NCBI GenBank assembly: GCA_024653305.1
Contig: JANLFW010000003.1
Span: 1 to 64,000, forward strand
DNA: 64,000 nt
Direction: 5' to 3'
Source: Candidatus Acetothermia bacterium
GTDB lineage: Bacteria; Bipolaricaulota; Bipolaricaulia; Bipolaricaulales; Bipolaricaulaceae
Shown: piece by piece, positions 25,316 to 33,998 of the stretch
Position numbering within the stretch: position 1 is the stretch's first letter
Layout: each line of letters opens with the position of its first letter
Notes under the pieces: generated by a model
Databases searched by the model: none
What the model was told of the DNA's origin: nothing
What the model saw: the letters and a program-made list of their open reading frames with translations, nothing else
Program-made: the position numbers and the translations under genes

Positions 25316-25843
25316 CTAGCTCCCGGAGCCCAGGAACAGGGTGAACGCACAGCCGGAGGGGCAAGCCGGGGCCCGGAACACCTTGATGTACGGCCGGCAC
25401 AACGAGGCCCCACACGGTCGGGACCACGGCCACCACCAGAAGAAACAACAACTCGGCCTCTCCGCGATCCTCACGTAGGTCTCGTGCTCCCCGGCCACGG
25501 TGGTCACGACCAGCTTGTAGTACCCCGGAGCCACCGGGTCCCCGGCCTGGTCCTTCTGGTCCCACACCATCGTGAGCGATGTAGGATCCTTGGGCTCGGG
25601 GAATGCCACTTGGTACACGAGCGCCCCGGCCATCGTCTCCACCCGCCAGCCCACGATCCCCGGCCGCTCCTGGCAGCAACAGAACATGCCGAACGGCAGG
25701 ACCAGCTGGAAATGGACCTCCTCTCCTGCCCAGAACGCCGTGTAGCAGCACGGCCCGGCGGGGGGAGGACAGCCACACTGGGCCAGTGCCAGTCCGCCGG
25801 TCACGGCTAGAGCCGCCATCGACAACGCGAGCGCCCTCTTCAT
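25316..25843 (-). CDS. Cysteine-rich secreted protein with a FlgD-type Ig-like segment
   Basis: A 175-residue exported protein with a clear signal peptide (MKRALALSMAALAVTGGLALAQ) followed at once by a cysteine-rich stretch (CGCPPPAGPCCY, then FCCCQE, then SCCFFWWWPW and a late CPSGC). The middle part, SLTMVWDQKDQAGDPVAPGYYKLVVTT, matches the FlgD Ig-like pattern often seen at the ends of secreted proteins. The unusual number of paired cysteines suggests many disulfides or metal binding. GGAGGTGG precedes the ATG. Function unknown. It starts an operon with mutM and the VTT gene. Confidence 0.72.
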   Translation of the reverse strand: MKRALALSMAALAVTGGLALAQCGCPPPAGPCCYTAFWAGEEVHFQLVLPFGMFCCCQERPGIVGWRVETMAGALVYQVAFPEPKDPTSLTMVWDQKDQAGDPVAPGYYKLVVTTVAGEHETYVRIAERPSCCFFWWWPWSRPCGASLCRPYIKVFRAPACPSGCAFTLFLGSGS

Positions 25844-25862
25844 CCTATACCACCTCCGCACG

Positions 25863-25868
25863 ATTCTA
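25863..25868 (-). promoter_or_regulatory. -10 box of the cysteine-rich secreted protein gene
   Basis: TAGAAT on the minus strand lies 19 bases before the ATG at 25843, leaving room for a short leader with GGAGGTGG. No clear -35. Confidence 0.4.
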
Positions 25869-25890
25869 CACCGTGCCCCCGCTTTCGGTT

Positions 25891-26859
25891 TCACTTCCCC
25901 GGCCACGCCTCCGGGTTCACCAGGTGCTTGGGCCGCCGCCCCGCGAGCACGTCCAGCACTCCGTCCACCGCGAGCTCGGCCATCTTGCGTCGGGTGGCCT
26001 CCGTCGCGGAGCCGATGTGGGGGGTAAGGACCACGTTCGGCATCCCGATCAGGTCGGGATGGATCCGCGGCTCTTCTTCGAACACGTCCAGCCCCGCCGC
26101 GCGGAGCCGTCCCGCTTTGAGCGCCCGCACGAGCGCCTCCTCGTCCACCACCGGGCCGCGGGCGATGTTCACCAGGATGGCGGTGCTCTTCATGAGGGCG
26201 AGCTCCCGCTTGCCGATGAGGTGGTGGGTTTCCCGGGTCAACGGGACGCACAGGACCACGAAGTCGCTTTCGCGCAGGAGCTCGTCCAGGGAGGCATGGC
26301 GAACGCCCAGGGCTCCCTCCGCTTCCGGCTTGCGGGTCCGGGAGAAGTACAGGACCTCCATGGCGAAGCCCTTGGCCCGGCGGGCCACGGCTTGGCCGAT
26401 GCGGCCGAAGCCCACCACCCCCAGGGTGCGCCCGTACACGTCTACCCCGAGATGGGGCGGGATGAACGTCCAGCCGGGGAACCCGTGCCGGCGCAGGTCC
26501 TGGTCCGCCTCCACGATGCGGCGCGCGGCCGCAAGGAGCAGGGCCCATCCGAGATCGGCGGTGGCTTCGGTGAGCACGTCGGGGGTGTTCGTCACCAGGA
26601 TCCCGCGGGCGGTGGCGGCGGCGAGGTCGATGTTGTCCACCCCCACCCCGAGGTTGGCCACCACCCGCAGCGTGGGCGCGGCCTCAAAGAACTCCGCATC
26701 CACTCGGTCGGAGAGGGGGCAGATGAGGGCGTCCGCGTCCAGGGCCCGCCGGGCGTCGGGTGCGAGCGGCCCGTCGTGGACCGTCACCGCGTGGCCGGCG
26801 GCGCGCAGCCGCTCCACCGCCTCGGGGAACATAGAGGTGGTGATCACAACCTTGGCCAT
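25891..26859 (-). CDS. D-isomer-specific 2-hydroxyacid dehydrogenase
   Basis: A 322-residue NAD(P)-dependent dehydrogenase reducing a 2-oxoacid such as glyoxylate or hydroxypyruvate. It shows the catalytic-domain motif ANLGVGVDNID, the Rossmann fingerprint GVVGFGRIGQAVARRA and the catalytic triad in NIARGPVVDE (Arg), VFEEEP (Glu) and LTPHIGSAT (His). Its length and motif spelling resemble glyoxylate/hydroxypyruvate reductases of the GhrB type, but the exact substrate needs an assay. The upstream AEC transporter gene ends 12 bases before it, so transport and reduction of a hydroxy- or oxo-acid may be coupled. Confidence 0.9.
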   Translation of the reverse strand: MAKVVITTSMFPEAVERLRAAGHAVTVHDGPLAPDARRALDADALICPLSDRVDAEFFEAAPTLRVVANLGVGVDNIDLAAATARGILVTNTPDVLTEATADLGWALLLAAARRIVEADQDLRRHGFPGWTFIPPHLGVDVYGRTLGVVGFGRIGQAVARRAKGFAMEVLYFSRTRKPEAEGALGVRHASLDELLRESDFVVLCVPLTRETHHLIGKRELALMKSTAILVNIARGPVVDEEALVRALKAGRLRAAGLDVFEEEPRIHPDLIGMPNVVLTPHIGSATEATRRKMAELAVDGVLDVLAGRRPKHLVNPEAWPGK

Positions 26860-26871
26860 GTCGTTCTGAGT

Positions 26872-27774
26872 CTAGCCGACCGCCTCAAGGAGGACCAGGG
26901 TCAGGGAGATGGTCCCCACCGAAAGGAGGGTGGAAAGGAGAAGGGCGGACGCGGCCAGGTCCGGACGGCGGTCGTACTGGAGGGCGAGGAGGAAGCTGTT
27001 CACCGCTGTGGGCATGCTCCCCTCCACGACGAGGCTCGCCCGCAGCGTGCCGGACGTGCCGAACGCCCAAGCCAGCCCCCAGGCGAGGAGCCCCCCGCCG
27101 AGGAGGCGGAGTCCCCCTAACGCCAGCGCCGGCCCCGCCACCTGGGTCGGGCGCACGTGGGCGAGCTCCACCCCAAGGAGGACCAGGAACAACGGAATCG
27201 CCCCTTCGGCGAGGAGGCCGGTGGCCCGGCCCAAGGGGAGGGGCAGCCCGCCGGCAAGGCGGGCGGCGGCGGCCGCCGCCACCGCATACGGCCACGGCAC
27301 CCGCAGGAGGCCCAGGGCCACGCGGCGCCACCGGAAGCTCCCCTCCCAGGTGGCGAGGCCCACCCCCAGCGTGGTCAGGAGCACGGTGTTCGTGGCCAGG
27401 AACACCACCCCCACATCCACCCCAGGTTGCCCGTACGCGAACAGCAGGATCGGGAGGCCGAGGTTGCCGCAGTTCCCAAACGTGAGCACCAGCGAGGCCG
27501 CGGCTTGGGCACCCGGATCGCCGGGGAACAACCGTCGTCGCACCGGGATGGACAGGGCGAACATCCCAAGGTAGTGGGCCACGGTGAACGCGGCCACGAG
27601 CACGGCGTGGGCCGCCGGGAGCTGGGCCGTGCGCAGGGACTCGAAGATGAGCGCTGGCGACAGGACCCAGAACGCGAGCTGGGCGAGCGGCTGCGCCGGC
27701 ACCCGGGCAAACCGGCCCAGGAGATAGCCCACCCCTACCAGGAGGAACGTGGGCAGGAGGATGTCAGCGATCAT
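26872..27774 (-). CDS. AEC-family (auxin efflux carrier-like) transporter
   Basis: A 300-residue membrane carrier with about ten hydrophobic segments. The N-terminus MIADILLPTFLLVGVGYLLGRF and the mid-protein FGNCGNLGLPILLFAYG are typical of AEC proteins, the second being the conserved Asn/Gly/Pro crossover region. Bacterial members move malate, malonate or other small organic acids. Start chosen at the ATG at 27774; a TACCTT box lies seven bases upstream. It is co-directional with and 12 bases before a 2-hydroxyacid dehydrogenase, which supports an organic-acid substrate. Confidence 0.85.
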   Translation of the reverse strand: MIADILLPTFLLVGVGYLLGRFARVPAQPLAQLAFWVLSPALIFESLRTAQLPAAHAVLVAAFTVAHYLGMFALSIPVRRRLFPGDPGAQAAASLVLTFGNCGNLGLPILLFAYGQPGVDVGVVFLATNTVLLTTLGVGLATWEGSFRWRRVALGLLRVPWPYAVAAAAAARLAGGLPLPLGRATGLLAEGAIPLFLVLLGVELAHVRPTQVAGPALALGGLRLLGGGLLAWGLAWAFGTSGTLRASLVVEGSMPTAVNSFLLALQYDRRPDLAASALLLSTLLSVGTISLTLVLLEAVG

Positions 27775-27781
27775 GGGCCTA

Positions 27782-27787
27782 AAGGTA
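27782..27787 (-). promoter_or_regulatory. -10 box of the AEC transporter gene (leaderless type)
   Basis: TACCTT on the minus strand ends seven bases before the ATG at 27774; weak match, listed because spacing fits the local pattern. On the other strand of this 114-base divergent gap, TACAAT at 27860-27865 could serve the THEP1 gene. Confidence 0.35.
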
Positions 27788-27888
27788 CGCCGTCCGGCCT
27801 CGAACGTCACCCGTTCGAGTCCCTAACACCTCGGGGGGAACGCCTGGGTCACGCTCGGTTACAATCTTCACACGGGAGGTCAGTCCTG

Positions 27889-28407
27889 ATGAGGATCGCC
27901 GTCACCGGCCAGCCTGGAGTGGGCAAGACGACGCTTGTCCTGCGGGTGGTGGAGCGGGTGTCGCTTTCCTGTGGAGGCATGGTGACCCAAGAGATCCGGA
28001 AGTGCGGCCGGCGGGTGGGGTTCGCACTCCGGGACCTCGCCACCGGCCGGGAGGGAGTGCTCGCCCACATCCACCTCGCGGACGGGCCCGAGTTCGGGCG
28101 GTACCGGCTCAACCTGCGCGACCTCGAGGAGATCGGGGCGGCGGCGATCGAGCGCGCGATCCACGCGGCGGAACTGGTGGTGGTGGACGAGGTGGGGCCG
28201 ATGGAGCTCTGCTCCCCGCGGTTCGTGGCCGCGGTGGGGCAGGCGCTCGGGGAGGCGAGGAACCTCCTGGTCACCGTGCACCGGGCGTCCAACCATCCCC
28301 TGGCCTACTGCATCCGCCATGGGGTGGATCACTACCTCCGCCTTACCCCGGCGAACCGGGATGCCCAGCTCCGGGCCGTGCTGCAGTTCCTGTCCGGGCA
28401 GGGTTAG
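27889..28407 (+). CDS. THEP1-family nucleoside-triphosphatase
   Basis: A 172-residue P-loop NTPase of the THEP1 family, common in archaea and thermophiles. Walker A is GQPGVGKTT near residue 7. GGMVTQEIRKCGRRVGFALRDL follows, and Walker B is in ELVVVDEVGPMEL. LLVTVHRASNHPLAY and a C-terminal LTPANRD complete the fold. The enzymes hydrolyse NTPs to NDPs; the biological role is unsettled. The ATG has GGGAGGT upstream. It is convergent with plsC, sharing four bases. Confidence 0.88.
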   Translation: MRIAVTGQPGVGKTTLVLRVVERVSLSCGGMVTQEIRKCGRRVGFALRDLATGREGVLAHIHLADGPEFGRYRLNLRDLEEIGAAAIERAIHAAELVVVDEVGPMELCSPRFVAAVGQALGEARNLLVTVHRASNHPLAYCIRHGVDHYLRLTPANRDAQLRAVLQFLSGQG

Positions 28408-29183
28408 GGCCACCTCACATCCGAGGGAGCCCACACCGGGCCGGGGAGGCCATAGAACCGCCGGTAGAAGTCCTGAAAGGCCGTCTCCACCGCCCGCATC
28501 AGCCGTGGCACGTCCTCCGCCTCCGCCCGGGAAGGGTCGGGGAAGATCGGGCCGCCGAAGTGCACGGTCACCCGGCCCAGCCGCCGGTAGTCCCGGATCA
28601 CCTGGCGCACCACCCGGAACAGCGGCTCCGTCTCCCGCTCCGGACGGAGGGTGTACCCGTTCTCGATCCCCACCGGGACGATGGGCACACCCGCCCGATG
28701 GGCAATCACCGCCACCCCCGGGTACAGCCGTCGCTCCCAGCACCGGTACCCCTCGGGGTAGATCATCACCCGTCCGCCGCGCCGGAGGTAGCGGACGACC
28801 TCGGCTACCGTGCGTGGGTTGAGGATCGGCTTCAGCTCGGGATCCTGGGTGACCCGGAACCGCCAGAACGAGCGGTACAGGAACCGAACCAGCGGGTACG
28901 GTTTGTCCACCTGGTACACGGCCTTCATCCGCCACAGCCGGGACTGCCGGACCACAAACAGGGGGTCGAAGTTGCCGACGTGGGTCACGCAGAACAGGCA
29001 CGGCCCCCCTGGGACTTGCCCTCGCTTTTCCGACCGGACGAGCGCCGGCAGGAGGAGGATGGCTCCGACGTAGAACAGCCAGATCACTTCCCGGATCGGA
29101 GCGAGGAGAAAGCTGCCGAGCCGCGTGGGCCACCGGAGCGGGACGGGCTGGCCGGATGGCCGGGGCAGGCCCTCACCGGCCAT
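28404..29183 (-). CDS. PlsC-like 1-acylglycerol-3-phosphate acyltransferase
   Basis: A 259-residue membrane acyltransferase that would acylate lysophosphatidic acid or a glycolipid. The catalytic HX4D motif is THVGNFDPLF near residue 85. The second block is RVMIYPEGYR, where EGTR is usual and EGYR stands here. VPIVPVGIENGY and VTVHFGGPIF are later family blocks. The N-terminal WLFYVGAILLLPAL is a membrane segment. Start chosen at the ATG at 29183, overlapping the upstream glycosyltransferase by 11 bases. Its place after two glycosyltransferases suggests glycolipid or lipid-anchored glycan assembly. Confidence 0.85.
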   Translation of the reverse strand: MAGEGLPRPSGQPVPLRWPTRLGSFLLAPIREVIWLFYVGAILLLPALVRSEKRGQVPGGPCLFCVTHVGNFDPLFVVRQSRLWRMKAVYQVDKPYPLVRFLYRSFWRFRVTQDPELKPILNPRTVAEVVRYLRRGGRVMIYPEGYRCWERRLYPGVAVIAHRAGVPIVPVGIENGYTLRPERETEPLFRVVRQVIRDYRRLGRVTVHFGGPIFPDPSRAEAEDVPRLMRAVETAFQDFYRRFYGLPGPVWAPSDVRWP

Positions 29184-29913
29184 TGGTCTTCCGCCGTGCG
29201 TGTTCCCTTCCCCAATACTGGTCATCCGTGAGCCGACCCCGGCCTAGGGCCACGTCCAGCCAATACCGAAACCCCTGGTAGAACCCGGACACGAGGTTCG
29301 CCCGTACGAACCGGCGGTTCGAGGTGTAGCAGGCCATGGTGGGGACGAACCGAACCCTTCCCACCCGGGCGAGCTTCTGGACCAGCCGAAAGTCCGGGGA
29401 GGCGAGGTGGGCGAGGGGCGGGTACCCGCCGACCGCGAAGTACGCGTCCTTCCACATCCCCAGGTTGGCTGCCCCGGCCAAGGGGACCCCGAACGCCCGG
29501 GACAGCCCGGCGAGCATGGAGTACCCCAGGACCTCTAGGCGCCGCCTCACCGGCCCGCTCTCCCGGAACCCCATCGGCCCATAGGCCGCCACCACGCCGG
29601 CCGCGTCCAGCGCCTTCACCATCTTGGCCAGCCAACCGGACGGGTACAGGGTGTCGGCATCGGCGCAGGCGACGAGCTCCCCGGCCGCCTCGGTGAACCC
29701 GCGGTGCATGGCGAACACCGCCCCCCGCTGGGGCTCGACGATCAGGCGGTCCGCGAACCGACGGGCGATCTCGGGGCTTTGGTCGGTGCTCCCGTTGTCC
29801 ACCACCACGAGCTCGAAGTCGGTGAACGTTTGCCGCCTGAGCCAGGCCAGGGTCTCCGGGAGGAACCGCTCCTCGTTGAGCACGGGCATGACCACGGTGA
29901 TCCTGACCGGCAT
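29173..29913 (-). CDS. Family 2 glycosyltransferase
   Basis: A 246-residue GT2 enzyme. ITVVMPVLNEERFLPETLAWL and LVVVDNGSTDQSPEIARRF form the nucleotide-sugar fold, ACADADTLYPSGWL holds the metal-binding DxD, and LASPDFRLVQKLAR covers the likely base region. There are no strong membrane helices, so it is probably peripheral. It resembles the intact glycosyltransferase at 1239-1985 in its opening and DADT motif and may be a paralog. It lies five bases after the BcsA-like glycosyltransferase and overlaps plsC. Sugar and acceptor unknown. Confidence 0.87.
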   Translation of the reverse strand: MPVRITVVMPVLNEERFLPETLAWLRRQTFTDFELVVVDNGSTDQSPEIARRFADRLIVEPQRGAVFAMHRGFTEAAGELVACADADTLYPSGWLAKMVKALDAAGVVAAYGPMGFRESGPVRRRLEVLGYSMLAGLSRAFGVPLAGAANLGMWKDAYFAVGGYPPLAHLASPDFRLVQKLARVGRVRFVPTMACYTSNRRFVRANLVSGFYQGFRYWLDVALGRGRLTDDQYWGREHARRKTNGR

Positions 29914-29918
29914 CGCGC

Positions 29919-31049
29919 CTACGCCCTTTCCCGCCGTACCTTGTACCAGCTGTGGTTGCTGGTGAACGTCCGGAAGAAGGACACGGCGATCGCCGCCTGG
30001 AGCAGGAGGTAAACCGCGGGGAACCCGAGGACCACGTTGGCCAAAACCTCACGCCCGCTCTGCGGGCGGTGAAGGAGGTAGGCGAAGATCGCCGCCGCAT
30101 AGAGCGCGCTCATCGCCCCCGGTAGAACGACGGTCACCAAGAACGGGATGGATAGCGCCTTGCCCAGGATCAGGGCCATCTGGGGGAAGTACACCACCAC
30201 GCCTACCCCGGCCATGAGGACGACGTACGAGAGGTCGCCGCGCTGGATCTCCTCGAACATCTTCTTGATCCCGCCCGTGTACCACCGGCAGTGCTGGCGG
30301 AACAGGTCCCGGAGCCCCAGGGCGTACTGGATCTGGCAGCGCCTCCCCAGGACGAACGCCGCGTGCAGCCCCTGCTTGGCCATCCGGATCCCGAGGTCGA
30401 AGTCGTCCACCGTGGTGCGCGGGTCGAACTTCCCCACCTTCCGAAACACCTCCCGGCGCACGAACACCCCGCAGTTCATGAACACCGGCCGCCAGACGAG
30501 ACCGGAGAACACGAACGTCTTGGCAAACGCGAAGAACAGGTCCTGGAACACCACCGGTAGCGACCGCCTGGCGTTGTAGGACGCAAAGTCGGCGAACACC
30601 GCCTGGACCTGGGGGTTGGCGAAGAGAGCCGTGTACTCGGCGAGGAACGCCCCATCCACTCGGGCATCGGCGTCGAGGAGGAGGACGATGTCCTCGGTCA
30701 CGTGGTCCAGGGCCAGGTTCAGGGCGGCCGGCTTCCCCCGCACCTGGGGGTCGGACAGGACTTCCAGGGTGGGGAACTCCAGGGCAAGCCGGCGCAGGAT
30801 CTCCGGGGTGGCGTCGGTGGACTCGTCCACCACCAGCACGCGGGCGCCGGGCGGGGCGGTGGTGAGGAGGGTGCGGAGGGTGTTCTCGATGACGCTCTCC
30901 TCGTTCCGGGTGGCGATGACCACGGCCACGCTGGCGTCGGCTCGGCCGCGGAGGCGCGTCAGGAGCCGAGTGGCCCACCGGGCCTTGAGGTATCCGAGCC
31001 CCGCGAGCAGGAATCCGACCCCGATGCCGAGGGTGATGCCTGCGAGCAT
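29919..31049 (-). CDS. Membrane glycosyltransferase, BcsA/hyaluronan-synthase type GT2
   Basis: A 376-residue processive-type GT2. An N-terminal membrane helix (MLAGITLGIGVGFLLAGLGYL) precedes the catalytic domain with VAVVIATRNEE, LLLDADARVDG, VDDFDLGIRMAKQG and the QxxRW signature QHCRWYTGG. Three or more C-terminal membrane helices follow. This arrangement (DAD, DD, QxxRW, then helices) is that of enzymes that polymerise and export a glycan through their own channel, or make glycolipids. It follows leuS by 45 bases and precedes another GT2. Confidence 0.87.
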   Translation of the reverse strand: MLAGITLGIGVGFLLAGLGYLKARWATRLLTRLRGRADASVAVVIATRNEESVIENTLRTLLTTAPPGARVLVVDESTDATPEILRRLALEFPTLEVLSDPQVRGKPAALNLALDHVTEDIVLLLDADARVDGAFLAEYTALFANPQVQAVFADFASYNARRSLPVVFQDLFFAFAKTFVFSGLVWRPVFMNCGVFVRREVFRKVGKFDPRTTVDDFDLGIRMAKQGLHAAFVLGRRCQIQYALGLRDLFRQHCRWYTGGIKKMFEEIQRGDLSYVVLMAGVGVVVYFPQMALILGKALSIPFLVTVVLPGAMSALYAAAIFAYLLHRPQSGREVLANVVLGFPAVYLLLQAAIAVSFFRTFTSNHSWYKVRRERA

Positions 31050-31094
31050 CGCTTCATCCTCCGTTCGCGTGGGGAGTGAGCGCTGGGCCCCGCC

Positions 31095-33998
31095 TCATCG
31101 CACCACGATGGACACGAGCTTCCCGGGGACGGCGATCACCCGGTCCACCTCGTGGCCGCGCAGGCGCTCCTGGACCGTGGGATCCCCTAGCGCCGCCTCT
31201 TTCAGGGCTTCCGCGTCCGCGGCGTCGCGGGCGGGGAGGCGGACGCGGGCCCGAACCCTGCCGTTGATCTGGACCGGGATCTCCACCTCTCCCTCGGACA
31301 GGGCCGCCGGATCGTAGCCGGGCCACAGGGCCTCCAGGATGGGCTTCCCCTCGCCAAGACGGTGCCACAGCTCCTCGCACACGAACGGGACGAACGGGGC
31401 GAGGAGGAGGACCGCGGTGCGGATCGCCCGGCGGATCAGCGTGGGGTCGGCGTCGGAGCGCTCCACGTACGCGGAAAGCTCGTTCGTGAGCTCCATGATC
31501 GCGGCCACGGCCGTGTTCAAGCCGAGCCGGCCCTCGAACTCCTCGGTCACCTTCTGGACGGTGGCGTGGAGCTTGCGCCATAGGGCGAGCGCTGCGGCAT
31601 CGAACCTCGCGGGATCGGGCTCCCCGCGTGCGGCGGCGATCCGGGGGAACTCCCCGATCACGAGCTGCCAGAACCGGTTCAGGAACCGCCATGCCCCCCG
31701 GATCCCCTCCTCGGACCACTCGATGTCCCGCTCCGGGGGCCCCATGAACAGGGTATAGAGGCGCTCCGTGTCCGCGCCGTATCTCTCGATCAGCTCGTCC
31801 GGAGGGACCACGTTCTTCTTGGACTTGGACATCGCCAGCACGGATACCTCGAGCGGGGCTCCGCACTTCGGGCACCGGTCCCCCTCCTTGACCTCCCGCG
31901 GGGAGATCCAGTGGTGGGTGGGGCACCGGTAGGCGGGGTAGGTGATCATCCCCTGGGTGAACAGGCGCGCAAACGGCTCGTCGATCGCCAGGTGCCCGAG
32001 ATCGTGGAGGACCTTGGTGATGAACCGGGAGTAGAGGAGGTGCAGGATCGCGTGCTCCACCCCGCCCACGTACAGGTCCACGGGAAGCCAGCAGTTGGCG
32101 AGCTCCGGGTCGAACGGGCGCTTCCCGTCGCTGGGGGACACGTACCGCAGGAAGTACCAGGAGGAGTCGACGAAGGTGTCCATGGTGTCGGTGTCCCGCC
32201 GGGCCTCCCCGCCGCAGCGCGGACAGCGGGTGAGGATGAACTCCGGGATATCGGCGAGCCCTTGCTTTCCCAGGGTGGGCACGTTCGGCAGGAGCACCGG
32301 CAGGTCCTCCTCGGGCACCGGGACCTCCCCGCACTCCGGGCAGTGCACGATGGGGATCGGCGCCCCCCAGTACCGTTGGCGGGAGACCAGCCAGTCCCGC
32401 AGCCGCCAATGCACGGCAGCCTTGCCCACCCCGCGTTCCTCCAGCCAGCGGATGGTGGTCGCCACCGCCGCCTCGCCGGGCGTCCCGGTGAGGGGGCCGG
32501 AGTGGATCATCGTGCCGGGCTCGGCATGGAACAGGACGTCGCGGTAGAAGTCGAGGCCGGCGAGCATCTCCATCACCGTACGCTTGTCCCCTACCTTCGG
32601 CTCCAGCTCCTTGCACCGGGCGAGGATCCTCCGGTCGGCGGCCACGCTGTCGAACGGGACCACGCCGTCGTCGAAGATGAACGCCCACCGCGCCCCCACC
32701 ACCTCGCACCACGACCCGGGCCGGAGGTGGGCGCGCACGAGGTCGATGTACCGGTCGATCTCGGCCTCGCCGCGCAGGGTGACGTAGAGAGCCGCGCCCC
32801 GATCGCGATAGGGGCCGGCGGTGAACGCGATGTTCGCCCGCGCGAGCGCCTCGGCCAGCCCAGACCGGACCGAGCCCGGGAGGACGAAGCTCTTGGCGAG
32901 CCCGTCGGGGCGGGCGATGACGGGGATGATGGGGAGGCCGTACTTCAGGGCGAACGCGAAGTCCCGCTCGTCGTGGGCGGGCACGGCCATGATCGCTCCC
33001 GTCCCGTAGGTCATCATCACGTAGTCGGCGATCCAGATCGGGATCCGCTCCCCATTGGCCGGGTTCACCGCGTGGGCCCCGGTGGGGACACCGGTCTTGT
33101 CCAAGGCCTTCGCCGTCCGCTCCATCTCCGTCTTGGTCGCGGCCGCTTCCCGGTACGCGGCGACCTCGTCCCGGTGGGTGGGGTGGGTCAGCGCGTCCAC
33201 CAAGGGGTGCTCCGGGGCGAGCACCAGGAACGTCGCCCCCCACAGGGTGTCGGGGCGAGTGGTGAACACCACGATGTCCTGGCCGTCCTCGGCCTTGAAC
33301 GTCACCTCCGCCCCCTCCGAACGGCCGATCCAGTTCTCCTGCATCCGCTTCACGTGCTCCGGCCAGTCGAGCCTGGCGAGGTCGTCGAGGAGCCGCTGGG
33401 CGTAGGCGGTGATGCGGAAGAACCATTGGACGAGCTCCCGCCTCTCGACCTGGGTCCCGCAGCGGTCGCAGCGGCCGCCCACCACCTGCTCATTGGCAAG
33501 CACGGTGGCACAGCTCGGGCAGCAGTTGACCTTGGCCCGGGCCCGATAGGCGAGGCCGTGCCGGTAGAGCTGGAGGAACAACCACTGCGTCCACCGGTAG
33601 TATTCGGGCTCGCAGGTGGCGATCTCCCGGTCCCAGTCGTACTCCACCCCCCAGGCCCGGAACTGGCGCTTGAACTCGCGGATGTTCCGCCACGTCCAGT
33701 CCCGGGGGTGGATCCCCTGTTCGATGGCGGCGTTCTCCGCCGGAAGCCCGAACGCGTCCCATCCCATGGGGTTGAGCACGTTCCACCCGCGCATACGCAG
33801 GAAGCGCACGATGGCGTCGCCGAGGATGTAGTTTCGGCCGTGGCCGGCGTGGAGCTTGCCCGATGGATAAGGGAACATGTTGAGGTAGTAGAACTTGCGG
33901 GCCGTGTCGGCGATGTCCGCCTTGAAGTACCCCTTCTCCCGCCAGAAGTCGCGCCACCGGTCCTCGATCGCGTGAGGATCGTAGGGTTCGTGGTTCAC
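31095..33998 (-). CDS. leuS: Leucyl-tRNA synthetase with an extra editing-region insertion
   Basis: A 967-residue class I synthetase charging tRNA-Leu, about 100 residues longer than usual. HIGH is [15 protein letters not shown] and KMSKS is AMSKSKKN. The editing domain shows TTRPDTLWG and VPAHDERD, so proofreading looks intact. Several CxxC pairs bind zinc. Directly after the editing core, residues about 362 to 495 form an insertion with no counterpart I recognise, ending just before MIHSGPL, the normal continuation. Start chosen at the GTG at 33998 with GGAGGG upstream; it overlaps the phosphohexomutase stop by four bases. LeuRS genes are often long, but this insert is unusual. Confidence 0.93.
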   Translation of the reverse strand: MNHEPYDPHAIEDRWRDFWREKGYFKADIADTARKFYYLNMFPYPSGKLHAGHGRNYILGDAIVRFLRMRGWNVLNPMGWDAFGLPAENAAIEQGIHPRDWTWRNIREFKRQFRAWGVEYDWDREIATCEPEYYRWTQWLFLQLYRHGLAYRARAKVNCCPSCATVLANEQVVGGRCDRCGTQVERRELVQWFFRITAYAQRLLDDLARLDWPEHVKRMQENWIGRSEGAEVTFKAEDGQDIVVFTTRPDTLWGATFLVLAPEHPLVDALTHPTHRDEVAAYREAAATKTEMERTAKALDKTGVPTGAHAVNPANGERIPIWIADYVMMTYGTGAIMAVPAHDERDFAFALKYGLPIIPVIARPDGLAKSFVLPGSVRSGLAEALARANIAFTAGPYRDRGAALYVTLRGEAEIDRYIDLVRAHLRPGSWCEVVGARWAFIFDDGVVPFDSVAADRRILARCKELEPKVGDKRTVMEMLAGLDFYRDVLFHAEPGTMIHSGPLTGTPGEAAVATTIRWLEERGVGKAAVHWRLRDWLVSRQRYWGAPIPIVHCPECGEVPVPEEDLPVLLPNVPTLGKQGLADIPEFILTRCPRCGGEARRDTDTMDTFVDSSWYFLRYVSPSDGKRPFDPELANCWLPVDLYVGGVEHAILHLLYSRFITKVLHDLGHLAIDEPFARLFTQGMITYPAYRCPTHHWISPREVKEGDRCPKCGAPLEVSVLAMSKSKKNVVPPDELIERYGADTERLYTLFMGPPERDIEWSEEGIRGAWRFLNRFWQLVIGEFPRIAAARGEPDPARFDAAALALWRKLHATVQKVTEEFEGRLGLNTAVAAIMELTNELSAYVERSDADPTLIRRAIRTAVLLLAPFVPFVCEELWHRLGEGKPILEALWPGYDPAALSEGEVEIPVQINGRVRARVRLPARDAADAEALKEAALGDPTVQERLRGHEVDRVIAVPGKLVSIVVR

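Noticed and set aside
27801-27830. GTTCGAGTCC-like stretch resembling a tRNA T-arm between the AEC transporter and THEP1 genes
   Set aside because: No acceptor, D-arm or anticodon arm can be built around it; CGAACG/CGTTCG is a small chance inverted repeat.
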